Shown: positions 44,742 through 54,159 of the stretch, piece after piece
Layout: every line of letters starts with the position of its first letter
Position numbering within the stretch: the stretch's first letter is position 1
From: an uncultured Clostridium sp.
GTDB taxonomy: Bacteria > Bacillota > Clostridia > TANB77 > CAG-508
Direction: 5' to 3'
Assembly: GCA_902462295.1 (NCBI GenBank)
Contig: CABQAZ010000001.1
Location: 160,073-224,072 of the forward strand
DNA length: 64,000 nt
Made by a program: the position numbers and the translations under genes
Notes under the pieces: model-generated
The model's database searches: none
The model's input: only the letters and a program-made list of their open reading frames with translations
What the model was told of the DNA's origin: nothing

Positions 44742-47700
44742 TTGAAAAAATATCAAAAATTAGAAATAGAAGGAGCGATACTAGATGAAGAGCAACTAAA
44801 AGCACACATGGAAAAAATAGCAATACAACACACATTAAAAAACAAATCAAACAAAAGCACATATCCAGTACCACAAATGCTAGAAAACTATGCCAAAATA
44901 AAAAATGTGTACAATCTATTAAATGAACATATAAAATTAGAAATAAGTATACATCCAGCAGGAGAATGGATTTTAGACAATTTTTATATAATAGAAGAGA
45001 CTGTTAGACAAATAGAAAAAGAAATGACAATAAAAAAATACACAAACTTTTTAGGAATACAAAATGGAAAATATGCAGGATTCGCAAGAATATACGTATT
45101 AGCAACAGAGATTGTAGCATACACAGACAACAAAATAGATGGAGAAAATCTAGAAAAATATCTTCAAGCATACCAAACCAAAAAAACGTTAAATATGGAA
45201 GAAATATGGAATATAGGTTTATTTTTGCAAATAGCCATAATACAAAATATTTCTGAAATATGTGACAAAATATACAGTAGTCAAATGCAAAAATATAAAG
45301 TAAAAAATATAATTGAAAGACTAGTAGAAAAAAAAGAAAAAAGTGAACTTAAATATAATCAAATAGCAGGAACGAAATTAAAATCTACAGAATTCAAAAG
45401 CATGAAATATCCATTTATAGAATACATGTCATACTCACTAAAAAAATACGGAAAAAAAGCATATGGATATTTAAATATTTTAGAAGAAGAAGTAGAAAAA
45501 TTAGGAATAACTGTTTCAGACGCAATACAAAAAGAGCATTTTGCAACAGCACTAAGAAAAATTTCAATGGCAAATTGTATAACAAGCATAAAGAAAATTC
45601 AAAGAATCAATTTTTTAGATATATTTGAAAAAATAAATGGAGTAGAAGAAATTTTAAATAATGACCCATCTGGAATATATAGAAACATGGAATACAAAAC
45701 AAAAGAATATTACAGAAATACGATAAAAGAAATTGCAAGAAAAACTAATATGTCAGAAATATATATTGCAAAAAAAACAATAGAATTGTGTAATCAAGAA
45801 GCTCAAGGAAGCAGAGAAAGACATATAGGCTATTATTTAATTGATGAGGGAAAAAAGAAATTATATAATAAATTAGAATATAAAGAAAAATTAATTACAC
45901 AACAAGCCAAAGCAAAAATTTATATTGCAGTATTTTTTATATTAACAATAATAATTTCAATAATTATATCAAAATCAATAGTAAAAGAAATTTCTAAGCT
46001 TATAATTACAACATTATTATTAATCATACCAATATCAGAATTTGTAAACCAAACAATTCAATATATATTAGGTAAAGTTGTAAAACCAAAACTTATACCT
46101 AAAATGGATTTTTTTGAGGGAATAGATGAAAAAAATGCTACATTTGTTGTAATCCCAACAATAATAAAATCAAAAGAAAAAGTACAAGAATTATATAGAA
46201 AAATGGAAGTATTCTATTTAGCTAATAAAAGCAATAATTTATATTTTGCTCTTTTAGGAGATTGTTCAGAAAGTGAAAAGAAAGATGAAGAATTTGATAA
46301 AGAAGTAGTTGAAGAGGGATTAAAACAAGTTGAAAAATTAAATTGTAAATATTCTAATAATAAATTTCCGATTTTTCATTTTATATATAGAGAAAGACAA
46401 TATAATAATAATGAAGAAAAATACTTAGGATGGGAAAGAAAAAGAGGATTGTTAACTCAATTCAATGAATATATTTTAAAACATGAAAAAAATAAATTTA
46501 AAGTAAATACTATAAATCAAGAAAAATTACCTAAAATAAAATATGTTATAACATTAGATTCTGATACAGATTTAGTACTAAATACTGCCTTTGAGCTTGT
46601 GGGAGCAATGGCACATATATTAAATAGACCAGAAGTAAAAAATGGAATTGTGGTAAAAGGTCATGGAATTATGCAACCAAGAGTTGGAGTAAATTTAGAT
46701 ATAAGTCATAAAAACCTATTTACAAAAATATTTGCAGGAGCAGGTGGAATTGATAATTATACAAATGCAATTTCAGATGTATATCAAGATAATTTTGGCG
46801 AGGGAATATTCACAGGAAAGGGAATATATGATGTAGAAGTATTTTCAAATGTTTTAAAAAATGAGATACCAGAAAATACAGTTTTAAGTCATGATTTATT
46901 AGAGGGAAGCTATTTAAGATGTGGACTTGCTACAGATATAATGTTAATGGATGGATATCCAACTAAATATGCAGGTTTTACAAACAGACTTGCAAGATGG
47001 ACAAGAGGAGACTGGCAAATTACTAAATGGCTAAAAAGTAAGTTAAATATGCTTTCTAAATTTAAAATTTTTGATAATTTAAGAAGAAGTTTATTTGAAA
47101 TTTCTATAATTGTATTATTAGCATGGTTAATTTATATAAAAATGAACTGGTTAATATGGGGAATATTAGTGATTGTAATATATCCATTTTTGTTAGAAAT
47201 GTTTAGTTTAGCATTTTCAAGAAAAGAGGGAGAAAAAAAGCAAAAAACTTTTACGCCACACATCGCAGGCTTTAAAGGTGCAATATATAGAGCAATTCTT
47301 ACACTTGGGTGTATGCCATATAAAGCATATATTGAATTAGAATCAATTTGTAAAACAATATATAGATTAACAATTACTCATAAACATTTACTTGAATGGA
47401 TGACATCAGAAGAAGCAGATAAACAATCAAAAACAACATTTGCAAATTATTATAAAATGATGTTTATAAATGTAGTATTAGGAATTATATCTTTAATTAT
47501 TGGAATAGCAATGAATTTTTTACTACTTGTTGGTATAGGAATTTTATGGATAATTACTCCATATATAATGTATAAAATTAGCATTATTCCTGAAAAAAAT
47601 AAAAAAGAGATATCTAAAAATGATGAAAAATATTTAAAAGAAATAGCATATAAAACATGGCAATATTTTAAAGATTATTTAAAACCTGAAAATAATTATT

Positions 47701-50700
47701 TAATACCAGATAACTATCAAGAAGACAGAAAACAAATTGTAGTACCAAGAACATCTTCAACTAATATAGGTCTTTCTATGTTAGCTGTAATTTCAAGTTA
47801 TGATTTAGGATTTGAAGATTTAAAATCAACAATAGAAAGATTAACTAATATCATAAATGTTGTATATGAACTTTCTAAATGGAATGGGCATTTATATAAT
47901 TGGTATAATATAAAAACCAAAAATCCACTAATCCCAAAATATGTATCAACAGTTGATAGTGGTAATTTGGTAGGATATATGTATACAACATATTCTTTTT
48001 TAGAAGAGATAGAAAAAATAGATAATAATAAATTAAGTTATAGCAAGACAGAAATAAAAGATTTAATGGAAAAACTAAAAGAAATGATAGAAAATACAGA
48101 TTTTAATGTGTTATATAGTGAAGAACAGCGTTTATTTTCAATAGGTTATAATATAGAAGAAAATAAATTAACAGATTCATATTATGATTTACTCGCATCT
48201 GAAGCAAGGCAAGCAAGTATAGTTGCTATTGCCAAAAAAGATGTGCCACAAAAACATTGGAATAATTTAAGCAGAACATTAACAGTATTAAAAAAATATA
48301 AAGGTCTTATATCATGGTCAGGAACAGCATTTGAATATTTGATGCCAAACATAAATATACCAAGATATGAGGGAAGTCTATTAGATGAATCATGTAGATT
48401 TTTGATAATGAATCAAATTGAGTATAGTCAAAAACTAGGTATACCTTGGGGAATATCTGAAGCAGCATTTAATTTAAAAGATTTGCACTCAAATTATCAA
48501 TATAAAGCATTTGGAATTCCATGGTTAGGTTTAAAAAGAGGGTTAGCAGATGAAATGGTTGTTACAACATATGGAAGCGTTTTGGCTATAACTGATAGTC
48601 CACTAGAAGTAGTAAGAAATTTAAAAATATTAGAAAAACAAGGTATGTATGATAAATATGGTTTTTATGAATCAATAGACTATACACCAGAAAGATTGTC
48701 AAAAGGTAAAAAGTCAGAACCTGTAAAAACTTATATGGCACATCATCAAGCATTGATTTTGTTATCAATAAACAACTTTTTTAATAATCAAATTTTTCAA
48801 AAGAGATTTATGCAAAATCCTGAAATAGAAGCAGTTAGTATTTTGTTACAAGAAAGAATGCCAGAAACATTTATTTTAACAAAAGAAAATAAAGAAAAAC
48901 CTGAAAAAATTAAATATCAAGATTATGAAAATTATACTGTTAGAGAATATAATAAAATTGATGAAAGAATTATTAGAGGAAATGTAATTGGAAATGAAAA
49001 ATATGTTATAGCAATAAATCAAAATGGTATTGGAGTAAGCAAATTTGAAGAAAATTATATAAATAGATTTAAGAGAACAGATGACTATAATCAAGGAATA
49101 TTTTTCTATATTAAAGATATTCAAACAAATGATATTTGGTCTGCTACAGGAGAAGATAATTGTGAGAATTTTACAATTCAATTTATGCCTGATAAGAATC
49201 AATTTGAAAAGGTAAAGATGATTAATAAAGAAAATGAAGAACAAATTAAAACTAAATTGAAGGTTACAGTAGATGCGAATGAGCCTGTTGAAATACGAAG
49301 ATTAGAAATTCAAAATAATACACAAGAAGAAAAAATATTTGAAGTTACTTCATTTTTTGAACCAGTATTATCAAGAAAAGAACAAGATTATGCGCATCAA
49401 GCTTTTAATAATTTGTTTTTGGTATATGGATATGATGAAGAAAATGATTATTTAACAGTAAAAAGAAAGAAAAGAGAGAGTAACCAAAAAGAATTATATT
49501 TAATTGCTAAAATGCAGACTAATAGTGAAAAAATTGGTGAAACAGAATATGAAATAGATAGAGCAAAATTTGCTGGAAGAAATAATTTTGGAATACCAAA
49601 AACTATACAAAATTCTACACCTTTATCAAAAAGAATAGGGCTTACAACAGAAGGAATAGTTGCACTAAAAAATACAATTAAAGTTCAACCAGAACAAAAA
49701 GTGTATGTTGATTTAATATTATCAGTTGAGTATGAAGAGCAATTAGCAATTAAAAATATAGAAAAATACAAAGTTATGGAAAATGTAAGCAGAGAATTTG
49801 AGATTGTAAAAGCAAAAACAGAAGCGGAATCAAGATATCTAGAAATTAAAGGGAAAGATATGGATATATATCAAACAATATTATCATATATTTTATTTGA
49901 TAATCCATTAAAAAATAATTCTAAATTAGCATACAAAACTTATGAACAAAAAGACTTGTGGAAATATGGTATATCAGGTGATTTACCTATAATAACAGTG
50001 ACAATCAAATATATAAACGATATTTATGTTGTAAAACAAATTATAAAAGCATATGAATTTTTTAAAACCAAAAATGTTAGAGTAGAACTCGTGATTATAG
50101 ATGAAGAAAATTATAGTTATGAAAATTATATAAAAGATGAAATTGAAAGTGCAGTTTTAAATAGTCATTTGGCATATATGAAAAATATTTATGGTGGAAT
50201 TTTTGTGCTTTCTAAAAGCGAAATGGATGTACAAGATGTAAATTTGATAAAATTTGTTTCAAGTCTTGTTATAGATAGCCATTTAGGAAATTTACAAAAT
50301 ATAATAAAAGATATGGAAGAAGATATATTAGATAAATATAGAGTTGTAGAGGACACAATAGAAACGACTGATGAAGAAGATATAACAAAAGATATAGATA
50401 TTTTAAATAATATTCAGGAACCTAAATATTACAACGAATATGGAGCCTTTTCAGAAGATGGTAAAGAATATATTATAAGAGTGAATAAAGAAAACAAGAT
50501 ATCAACAACATGGAGTCATATAATTGCAAATGAAAAATTCGGAAGTGTTGTAACAGAAAGTGGAGGAGGATATACTTGGCATAAAAATAGTAGATTAAAT
50601 AGAATTACAAGCTGGCATAATAGTGCATGTAGTAATATTCCATCAGAAATAATATATTTAAAAGATGAAGAAAATGGAAGAATATGGACTCCAACAGCAA

Positions 50701-52802
50701 TGCCTATGCCAGATAATAAAAATTATAATGCAATATTTGGATTTGGATATGCAAAATATGTTCATTCTAGTAATGATATAATGCAAGAATTAGAAGTATT
50801 TGTACCACAAGAAGAAAGTTGTAAAATTAATATACTAACATTGAAAAACAATGCACCTAAAAAGAAAAAATTGAAAATTTTATACTATGTTAAACCTGTA
50901 ATAGGTGAAGATGAAATAAAATCAGATAGTTATATAAAACTTAAATATGAAGAAAATTCAAATATGATAATAGCTAAAAATCTTTATAATGTTGATGAGT
51001 TTAATGATACAATATATGTTTCTAGTAGTGAAAAAATAAAGTCATTTACAGGAAACAAGAAAACATTTGGAGTTAATAAAATTAGACTTGATAATGATAG
51101 TGGAATAGGTAAGAAGTCTTGTATTGCAATAGAATTAGAAGTTGAAATAGAAAGCTTTTCAGATAAGAAAATATCTATAGTTTTAGGGGCAGACGAAAAT
51201 TTAGTTTCAGCTAAAGATATAGCATATAAATATTCAAAAGTTCAAAATTGTAATATGGAACTTGGAAAAGTAAAAAATAAATGGAATGATTTATTAGGAA
51301 GATTACAAGTAAAAACACCATATGAATCTTTAAATATAATGCTTAATGGTTGGGTAATGTATCAAACTATATGTAGTAGATTACTTGCCAAAAGCGGATT
51401 TTATCAATCTGGTGGTGCATATGGGTTTAGAGACCAATTACAAGATTCTTATGGTACAAAGTTCTTAGATATTAATATTTTATATAATCAAATAATAAAA
51501 CACAGTAAACATCAATTTATAGATGGAGATGTTGAACATTGGTGGCATGAAGAAAATAATAGAGGTATAAGGACTAAATTTTCTGATGATTTATTATGGC
51601 TTCCATATATGGTTATAAAATATATTAGACATACAGGAAATTATGAAATTTTAAGTGTTGTTACACCATATTTGAATGGAGCAAAATTACAAGAAAATGA
51701 AAAAGAAAAATATGAACAGTATTTGCCATCTAATATGGAAGAAGATATTTATGAACACTGTAAAAGAGCTATAAATAGAGCATGTGGAATTAGTGACAAA
51801 GAGTGGTCATTTGGAGAAAATGGATTACCTAAAATTGGAATAGGTGATTGGAATGATGGATTTAGTAATATAGGACCAGAGGGAAAAGGAGAAAGTGTAT
51901 GGCTTGGATTTTTCTTATATGAAATTTTAAAAGAGTTTATTTTGATTGCAGAATATAGAAATGATTCAGAGACAGTGGAGCAATACAAACAGATTGCAGA
52001 ACAGTTGAGAACAAATTTAAATACAAATGCATGGGATGGTAGATGGTTTAAAAGAGCATTTGCAGATAATGGTGATGTTTATGGAAGTATGGAAAATGAG
52101 GAATGTAGGATTGACAGTATTGCTCAAAGTTGGTCTGTAATTTCAGGAGCAGGAGATGAAGAAAAACAGAAACAGGCAATGGAGAGTTTAGAAAATCATT
52201 TAGTTGATATTGAAAGTGGTATTATTAAGTTACTTGATCCTCCTTTTGAAAAAGGTAACCTTGAACCTGGTTATATTAAAGCTTATGTTCCTGGTGTTAG
52301 AGAAAATGGTGGACAATACACACATTCTGCCATATGGGCGATTATTGCAGAAGCAATACTTGGAAAAGGAGATAAAGCTGTAGAGTTATACAAGATGATT
52401 ACACCTATTGAACATGCAAGAACTAAAGAAGCGACAAATAAATATAAAGTTGAACCATATGTTATTTCAGCAGATGTATATGGTGCACAAAATTTAGCTG
52501 GTTCAGGAGGATGGACTTGGTACACAGGTTCAAGTAGCTGGTATTATTTAGCTGGTGTTCAATATATATTGGGTTTAAATATTTATCATAATACGATGAG
52601 CTTTAAGCCATGCATTCCTAAATTTTGGGAAAGTTTTGGAATTAAATATAAATTTGGAAATAGTATTTATAATATTAGTGTTAAAAATTCAGAAGCAAAA
52701 AATACAGGTGTTTCAAAAATTCTTGTTAATGGTGTTGAAAGTGAAAATAAAATTATACTTGATGGTAGTGGTAAAGTATTTAATGTTGAAATTATTATGT
52801 AA
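44742..52802 (+). CDS. cyclic beta-1,2-glucan synthase-like protein (GT84-GH94)
   Basis: This giant 2,686-residue enzyme is the largest gene here. Order of parts: an N-terminal helical region; membrane segments near 390-440; a GT84 glycosyltransferase domain with the acidic LDSDTD motif (D606, D608, D610); membrane segments near 790-960; a glycoamylase-like domain (about 1020-1380); and a C-terminal region with two beta-sandwich/GH94 parts, ending in a phosphorylase-like barrel with GDWNDG (D2369). This is NdvB/Cgs layout: the GT part builds a linear beta-1,2-glucan and the C-terminal part trims it. It starts with TTG, with AAGGAG 9 bases upstream. No glucan exporter is adjacent. Confidence 0.88.
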   Translation: MKKYQKLEIEGAILDEEQLKAHMEKIAIQHTLKNKSNKSTYPVPQMLENYAKIKNVYNLLNEHIKLEISIHPAGEWILDNFYIIEETVRQIEKEMTIKKYTNFLGIQNGKYAGFARIYVLATEIVAYTDNKIDGENLEKYLQAYQTKKTLNMEEIWNIGLFLQIAIIQNISEICDKIYSSQMQKYKVKNIIERLVEKKEKSELKYNQIAGTKLKSTEFKSMKYPFIEYMSYSLKKYGKKAYGYLNILEEEVEKLGITVSDAIQKEHFATALRKISMANCITSIKKIQRINFLDIFEKINGVEEILNNDPSGIYRNMEYKTKEYYRNTIKEIARKTNMSEIYIAKKTIELCNQEAQGSRERHIGYYLIDEGKKKLYNKLEYKEKLITQQAKAKIYIAVFFILTIIISIIISKSIVKEISKLIITTLLLIIPISEFVNQTIQYILGKVVKPKLIPKMDFFEGIDEKNATFVVIPTIIKSKEKVQELYRKMEVFYLANKSNNLYFALLGDCSESEKKDEEFDKEVVEEGLKQVEKLNCKYSNNKFPIFHFIYRERQYNNNEEKYLGWERKRGLLTQFNEYILKHEKNKFKVNTINQEKLPKIKYVITLDSDTDLVLNTAFELVGAMAHILNRPEVKNGIVVKGHGIMQPRVGVNLDISHKNLFTKIFAGAGGIDNYTNAISDVYQDNFGEGIFTGKGIYDVEVFSNVLKNEIPENTVLSHDLLEGSYLRCGLATDIMLMDGYPTKYAGFTNRLARWTRGDWQITKWLKSKLNMLSKFKIFDNLRRSLFEISIIVLLAWLIYIKMNWLIWGILVIVIYPFLLEMFSLAFSRKEGEKKQKTFTPHIAGFKGAIYRAILTLGCMPYKAYIELESICKTIYRLTITHKHLLEWMTSEEADKQSKTTFANYYKMMFINVVLGIISLIIGIAMNFLLLVGIGILWIITPYIMYKISIIPEKNKKEISKNDEKYLKEIAYKTWQYFKDYLKPENNYLIPDNYQEDRKQIVVPRTSSTNIGLSMLAVISSYDLGFEDLKSTIERLTNIINVVYELSKWNGHLYNWYNIKTKNPLIPKYVSTVDSGNLVGYMYTTYSFLEEIEKIDNNKLSYSKTEIKDLMEKLKEMIENTDFNVLYSEEQRLFSIGYNIEENKLTDSYYDLLASEARQASIVAIAKKDVPQKHWNNLSRTLTVLKKYKGLISWSGTAFEYLMPNINIPRYEGSLLDESCRFLIMNQIEYSQKLGIPWGISEAAFNLKDLHSNYQYKAFGIPWLGLKRGLADEMVVTTYGSVLAITDSPLEVVRNLKILEKQGMYDKYGFYESIDYTPERLSKGKKSEPVKTYMAHHQALILLSINNFFNNQIFQKRFMQNPEIEAVSILLQERMPETFILTKENKEKPEKIKYQDYENYTVREYNKIDERIIRGNVIGNEKYVIAINQNGIGVSKFEENYINRFKRTDDYNQGIFFYIKDIQTNDIWSATGEDNCENFTIQFMPDKNQFEKVKMINKENEEQIKTKLKVTVDANEPVEIRRLEIQNNTQEEKIFEVTSFFEPVLSRKEQDYAHQAFNNLFLVYGYDEENDYLTVKRKKRESNQKELYLIAKMQTNSEKIGETEYEIDRAKFAGRNNFGIPKTIQNSTPLSKRIGLTTEGIVALKNTIKVQPEQKVYVDLILSVEYEEQLAIKNIEKYKVMENVSREFEIVKAKTEAESRYLEIKGKDMDIYQTILSYILFDNPLKNNSKLAYKTYEQKDLWKYGISGDLPIITVTIKYINDIYVVKQIIKAYEFFKTKNVRVELVIIDEENYSYENYIKDEIESAVLNSHLAYMKNIYGGIFVLSKSEMDVQDVNLIKFVSSLVIDSHLGNLQNIIKDMEEDILDKYRVVEDTIETTDEEDITKDIDILNNIQEPKYYNEYGAFSEDGKEYIIRVNKENKISTTWSHIIANEKFGSVVTESGGGYTWHKNSRLNRITSWHNSACSNIPSEIIYLKDEENGRIWTPTAMPMPDNKNYNAIFGFGYAKYVHSSNDIMQELEVFVPQEESCKINILTLKNNAPKKKKLKILYYVKPVIGEDEIKSDSYIKLKYEENSNMIIAKNLYNVDEFNDTIYVSSSEKIKSFTGNKKTFGVNKIRLDNDSGIGKKSCIAIELEVEIESFSDKKISIVLGADENLVSAKDIAYKYSKVQNCNMELGKVKNKWNDLLGRLQVKTPYESLNIMLNGWVMYQTICSRLLAKSGFYQSGGAYGFRDQLQDSYGTKFLDINILYNQIIKHSKHQFIDGDVEHWWHEENNRGIRTKFSDDLLWLPYMVIKYIRHTGNYEILSVVTPYLNGAKLQENEKEKYEQYLPSNMEEDIYEHCKRAINRACGISDKEWSFGENGLPKIGIGDWNDGFSNIGPEGKGESVWLGFFLYEILKEFILIAEYRNDSETVEQYKQIAEQLRTNLNTNAWDGRWFKRAFADNGDVYGSMENEECRIDSIAQSWSVISGAGDEEKQKQAMESLENHLVDIESGIIKLLDPPFEKGNLEPGYIKAYVPGVRENGGQYTHSAIWAIIAEAILGKGDKAVELYKMITPIEHARTKEATNKYKVEPYVISADVYGAQNLAGSGGWTWYTGSSSWYYLAGVQYILGLNIYHNTMSFKPCIPKFWESFGIKYKFGNSIYNISVKNSEAKNTGVSKILVNGVESENKIILDGSGKVFNVEIIM

Positions 52803-52821
52803 ATTTAAATACTATAAAAAC

Positions 52822-52850
52822 TTTACAAAAATATAAAAATATGATATGAT
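52822..52850 (+). promoter_or_regulatory. promoter of the 339-residue unknown protein
   Basis: TTTACA (52822-52827), a 17-base spacer and TATGAT (52845-52850), right after the glucan synthase stop. Confidence 0.65.
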
Positions 52851-52883
52851 AATAAAGATAAAAAAATATAGGAGGGCTAAACA

Positions 52884-53903
52884 ATGGGAAAATTACGGTT
52901 TAACAAAGAGGAATATAGAGGTTTAAAACACAGATTACAGCAACTTCAAAGTCGTGTGGAACTTGATAATGGACCAGAGCATGAAACAGCAGTGAGACTG
53001 TTGGCCAAAATAGAAAAGAAATTAAAAGAATATGAAGAAACACACGAAATTCCAGAATCCATTGACAGGAACGACAATATGTCAGAATCTGCCGAATTTA
53101 AAACGACTACTAGTTATAGTTTTAAAGATTTTTATGAAAATTATGAAAACAATGAAAACAATGAAACTGAATCATCATTTACTCAGAATACAGAGAAATT
53201 ATATCAAGATGATACAAGAACAGAAGAACAACTTATAAAAGATCTTGGAATTTTATATTTGATTTTAGGAAGTACGTATTGTACGGTATTAAATTATCAT
53301 GTCTTCAAAGTCAGATTTAAAAAGCAAAAAGAGAAAAGGGAAGCATTTTATCGAGTATTATCTGATGTGTATGAGGATGATATTTGTATAGCTGAAAATA
53401 TAACTATCGGTTTTTGGCCATTTAGATTTGGAGATACAAAGTGTGGGGACTTAGAGATTTCTTCTTCACATTCAATTAAAAAATACAATAGTGGTTGTAC
53501 ATGGTTATTTCTGACAATGATTTCAGAATTAAAAGAAATATGGAACGATTATTTTGATAGTACACAGTTACTTACCAGGAGAGTGGCGGGGTTCTTAGAA
53601 AATTCTCAAAAGGAAGAAGTAACAGAACAGCTTAGTAAAGAACAACGTATGCAAGTAATCAAACAGGTAGAATTAGGCTTTAAGAATTTCAGAAAAGAGG
53701 ATTATTATGGAGTAGAGACGATTAGTTTTTCTGATTGTAAAATTTATGAAAACTTAAATAGCTTACTGGAATATTCAGGAGTAGTGTATAAGGTAGAAAA
53801 TGATGGTGTGTATATTCTTGATTTTTTTGAAAAGAGATTTCGAAAATTGTTAAACTATAAATACGATAGTGAGTTTGCAGATTATATATTATATGTGCAG
53901 TAA
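52884..53903 (+). CDS. protein of unknown function with distinct codon use
   Basis: The 339-residue soluble protein has a coiled-coil N-terminus (LKHRLQQLQSRVELDNGPEHETAVRLLAKIEKKLKEYEE), an Asn/Glu-rich linker (about 60-110) and a folded C-terminal part (about 115-339) with several aromatic residues (ITIGFWPFRFGDTKCGDLE). It uses CGG, CGT and CGA arginine codons and is less AT-rich than its neighbours, as in the small proteins at 37373 and 44196. AGGAGGGC precedes the ATG. No family is recognised. Confidence 0.6.
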   Translation: MGKLRFNKEEYRGLKHRLQQLQSRVELDNGPEHETAVRLLAKIEKKLKEYEETHEIPESIDRNDNMSESAEFKTTTSYSFKDFYENYENNENNETESSFTQNTEKLYQDDTRTEEQLIKDLGILYLILGSTYCTVLNYHVFKVRFKKQKEKREAFYRVLSDVYEDDICIAENITIGFWPFRFGDTKCGDLEISSSHSIKKYNSGCTWLFLTMISELKEIWNDYFDSTQLLTRRVAGFLENSQKEEVTEQLSKEQRMQVIKQVELGFKNFRKEDYYGVETISFSDCKIYENLNSLLEYSGVVYKVENDGVYILDFFEKRFRKLLNYKYDSEFADYILYVQ

Positions 53904-53994
53904 AGCCCAGTTATCAAAAAGTTATATAACTTTGATTAGATAAAATTTTAAAAAATTTTGAAGAAAACAATAAATAATTAAATTTCTATCTTAG

Positions 53995-54036
53995 ATACTC
54001 CCTTCAACCAAAATGTTTTGAAGGGAGTATTATATT
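53995..54036 (+). terminator. intrinsic terminator
   Basis: A perfect 13-bp stem ATACTCCCTTCAA/TTGAAGGGAGTAT (53995-54007 with 54018-54030), followed by a weak T-rich tract. Confidence 0.8.
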
Positions 54037-54070
54037 ACAAAAAATGACAAAATAAAAATAAGAAAAATCA

Positions 54071-54109
54071 AAACTAATAGTTGCAAAACTATTAGTTTTT
54101 TGTTATGAT
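54071..54109 (+). promoter_or_regulatory. adhE promoter with overlapping 10-bp palindrome
   Basis: The perfect inverted repeat AAACTAATAG/CTATTAGTTT (54071-54080 with 54089-54098) overlaps a promoter made of TTGCAA (54081-54086), a 17-base spacer and TATGAT (54104-54109). One reading is an operator that covers the promoter; another is a terminator, because TTTTTT follows the hairpin. The palindrome does not match the Rex operator (TTGTGAA-type). Confidence 0.6.
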
Positions 54110-54159
54110 GAAAAAGGATAAAAAAGATTTAAAAAATCTTAAGAAAGGAAGAGGTCAAA

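Noticed and set aside
52636..52836. 66-codon frame overlapping the end of the glucan synthase gene
   Set aside because: Out-of-frame reading of conserved coding sequence with no start signal.
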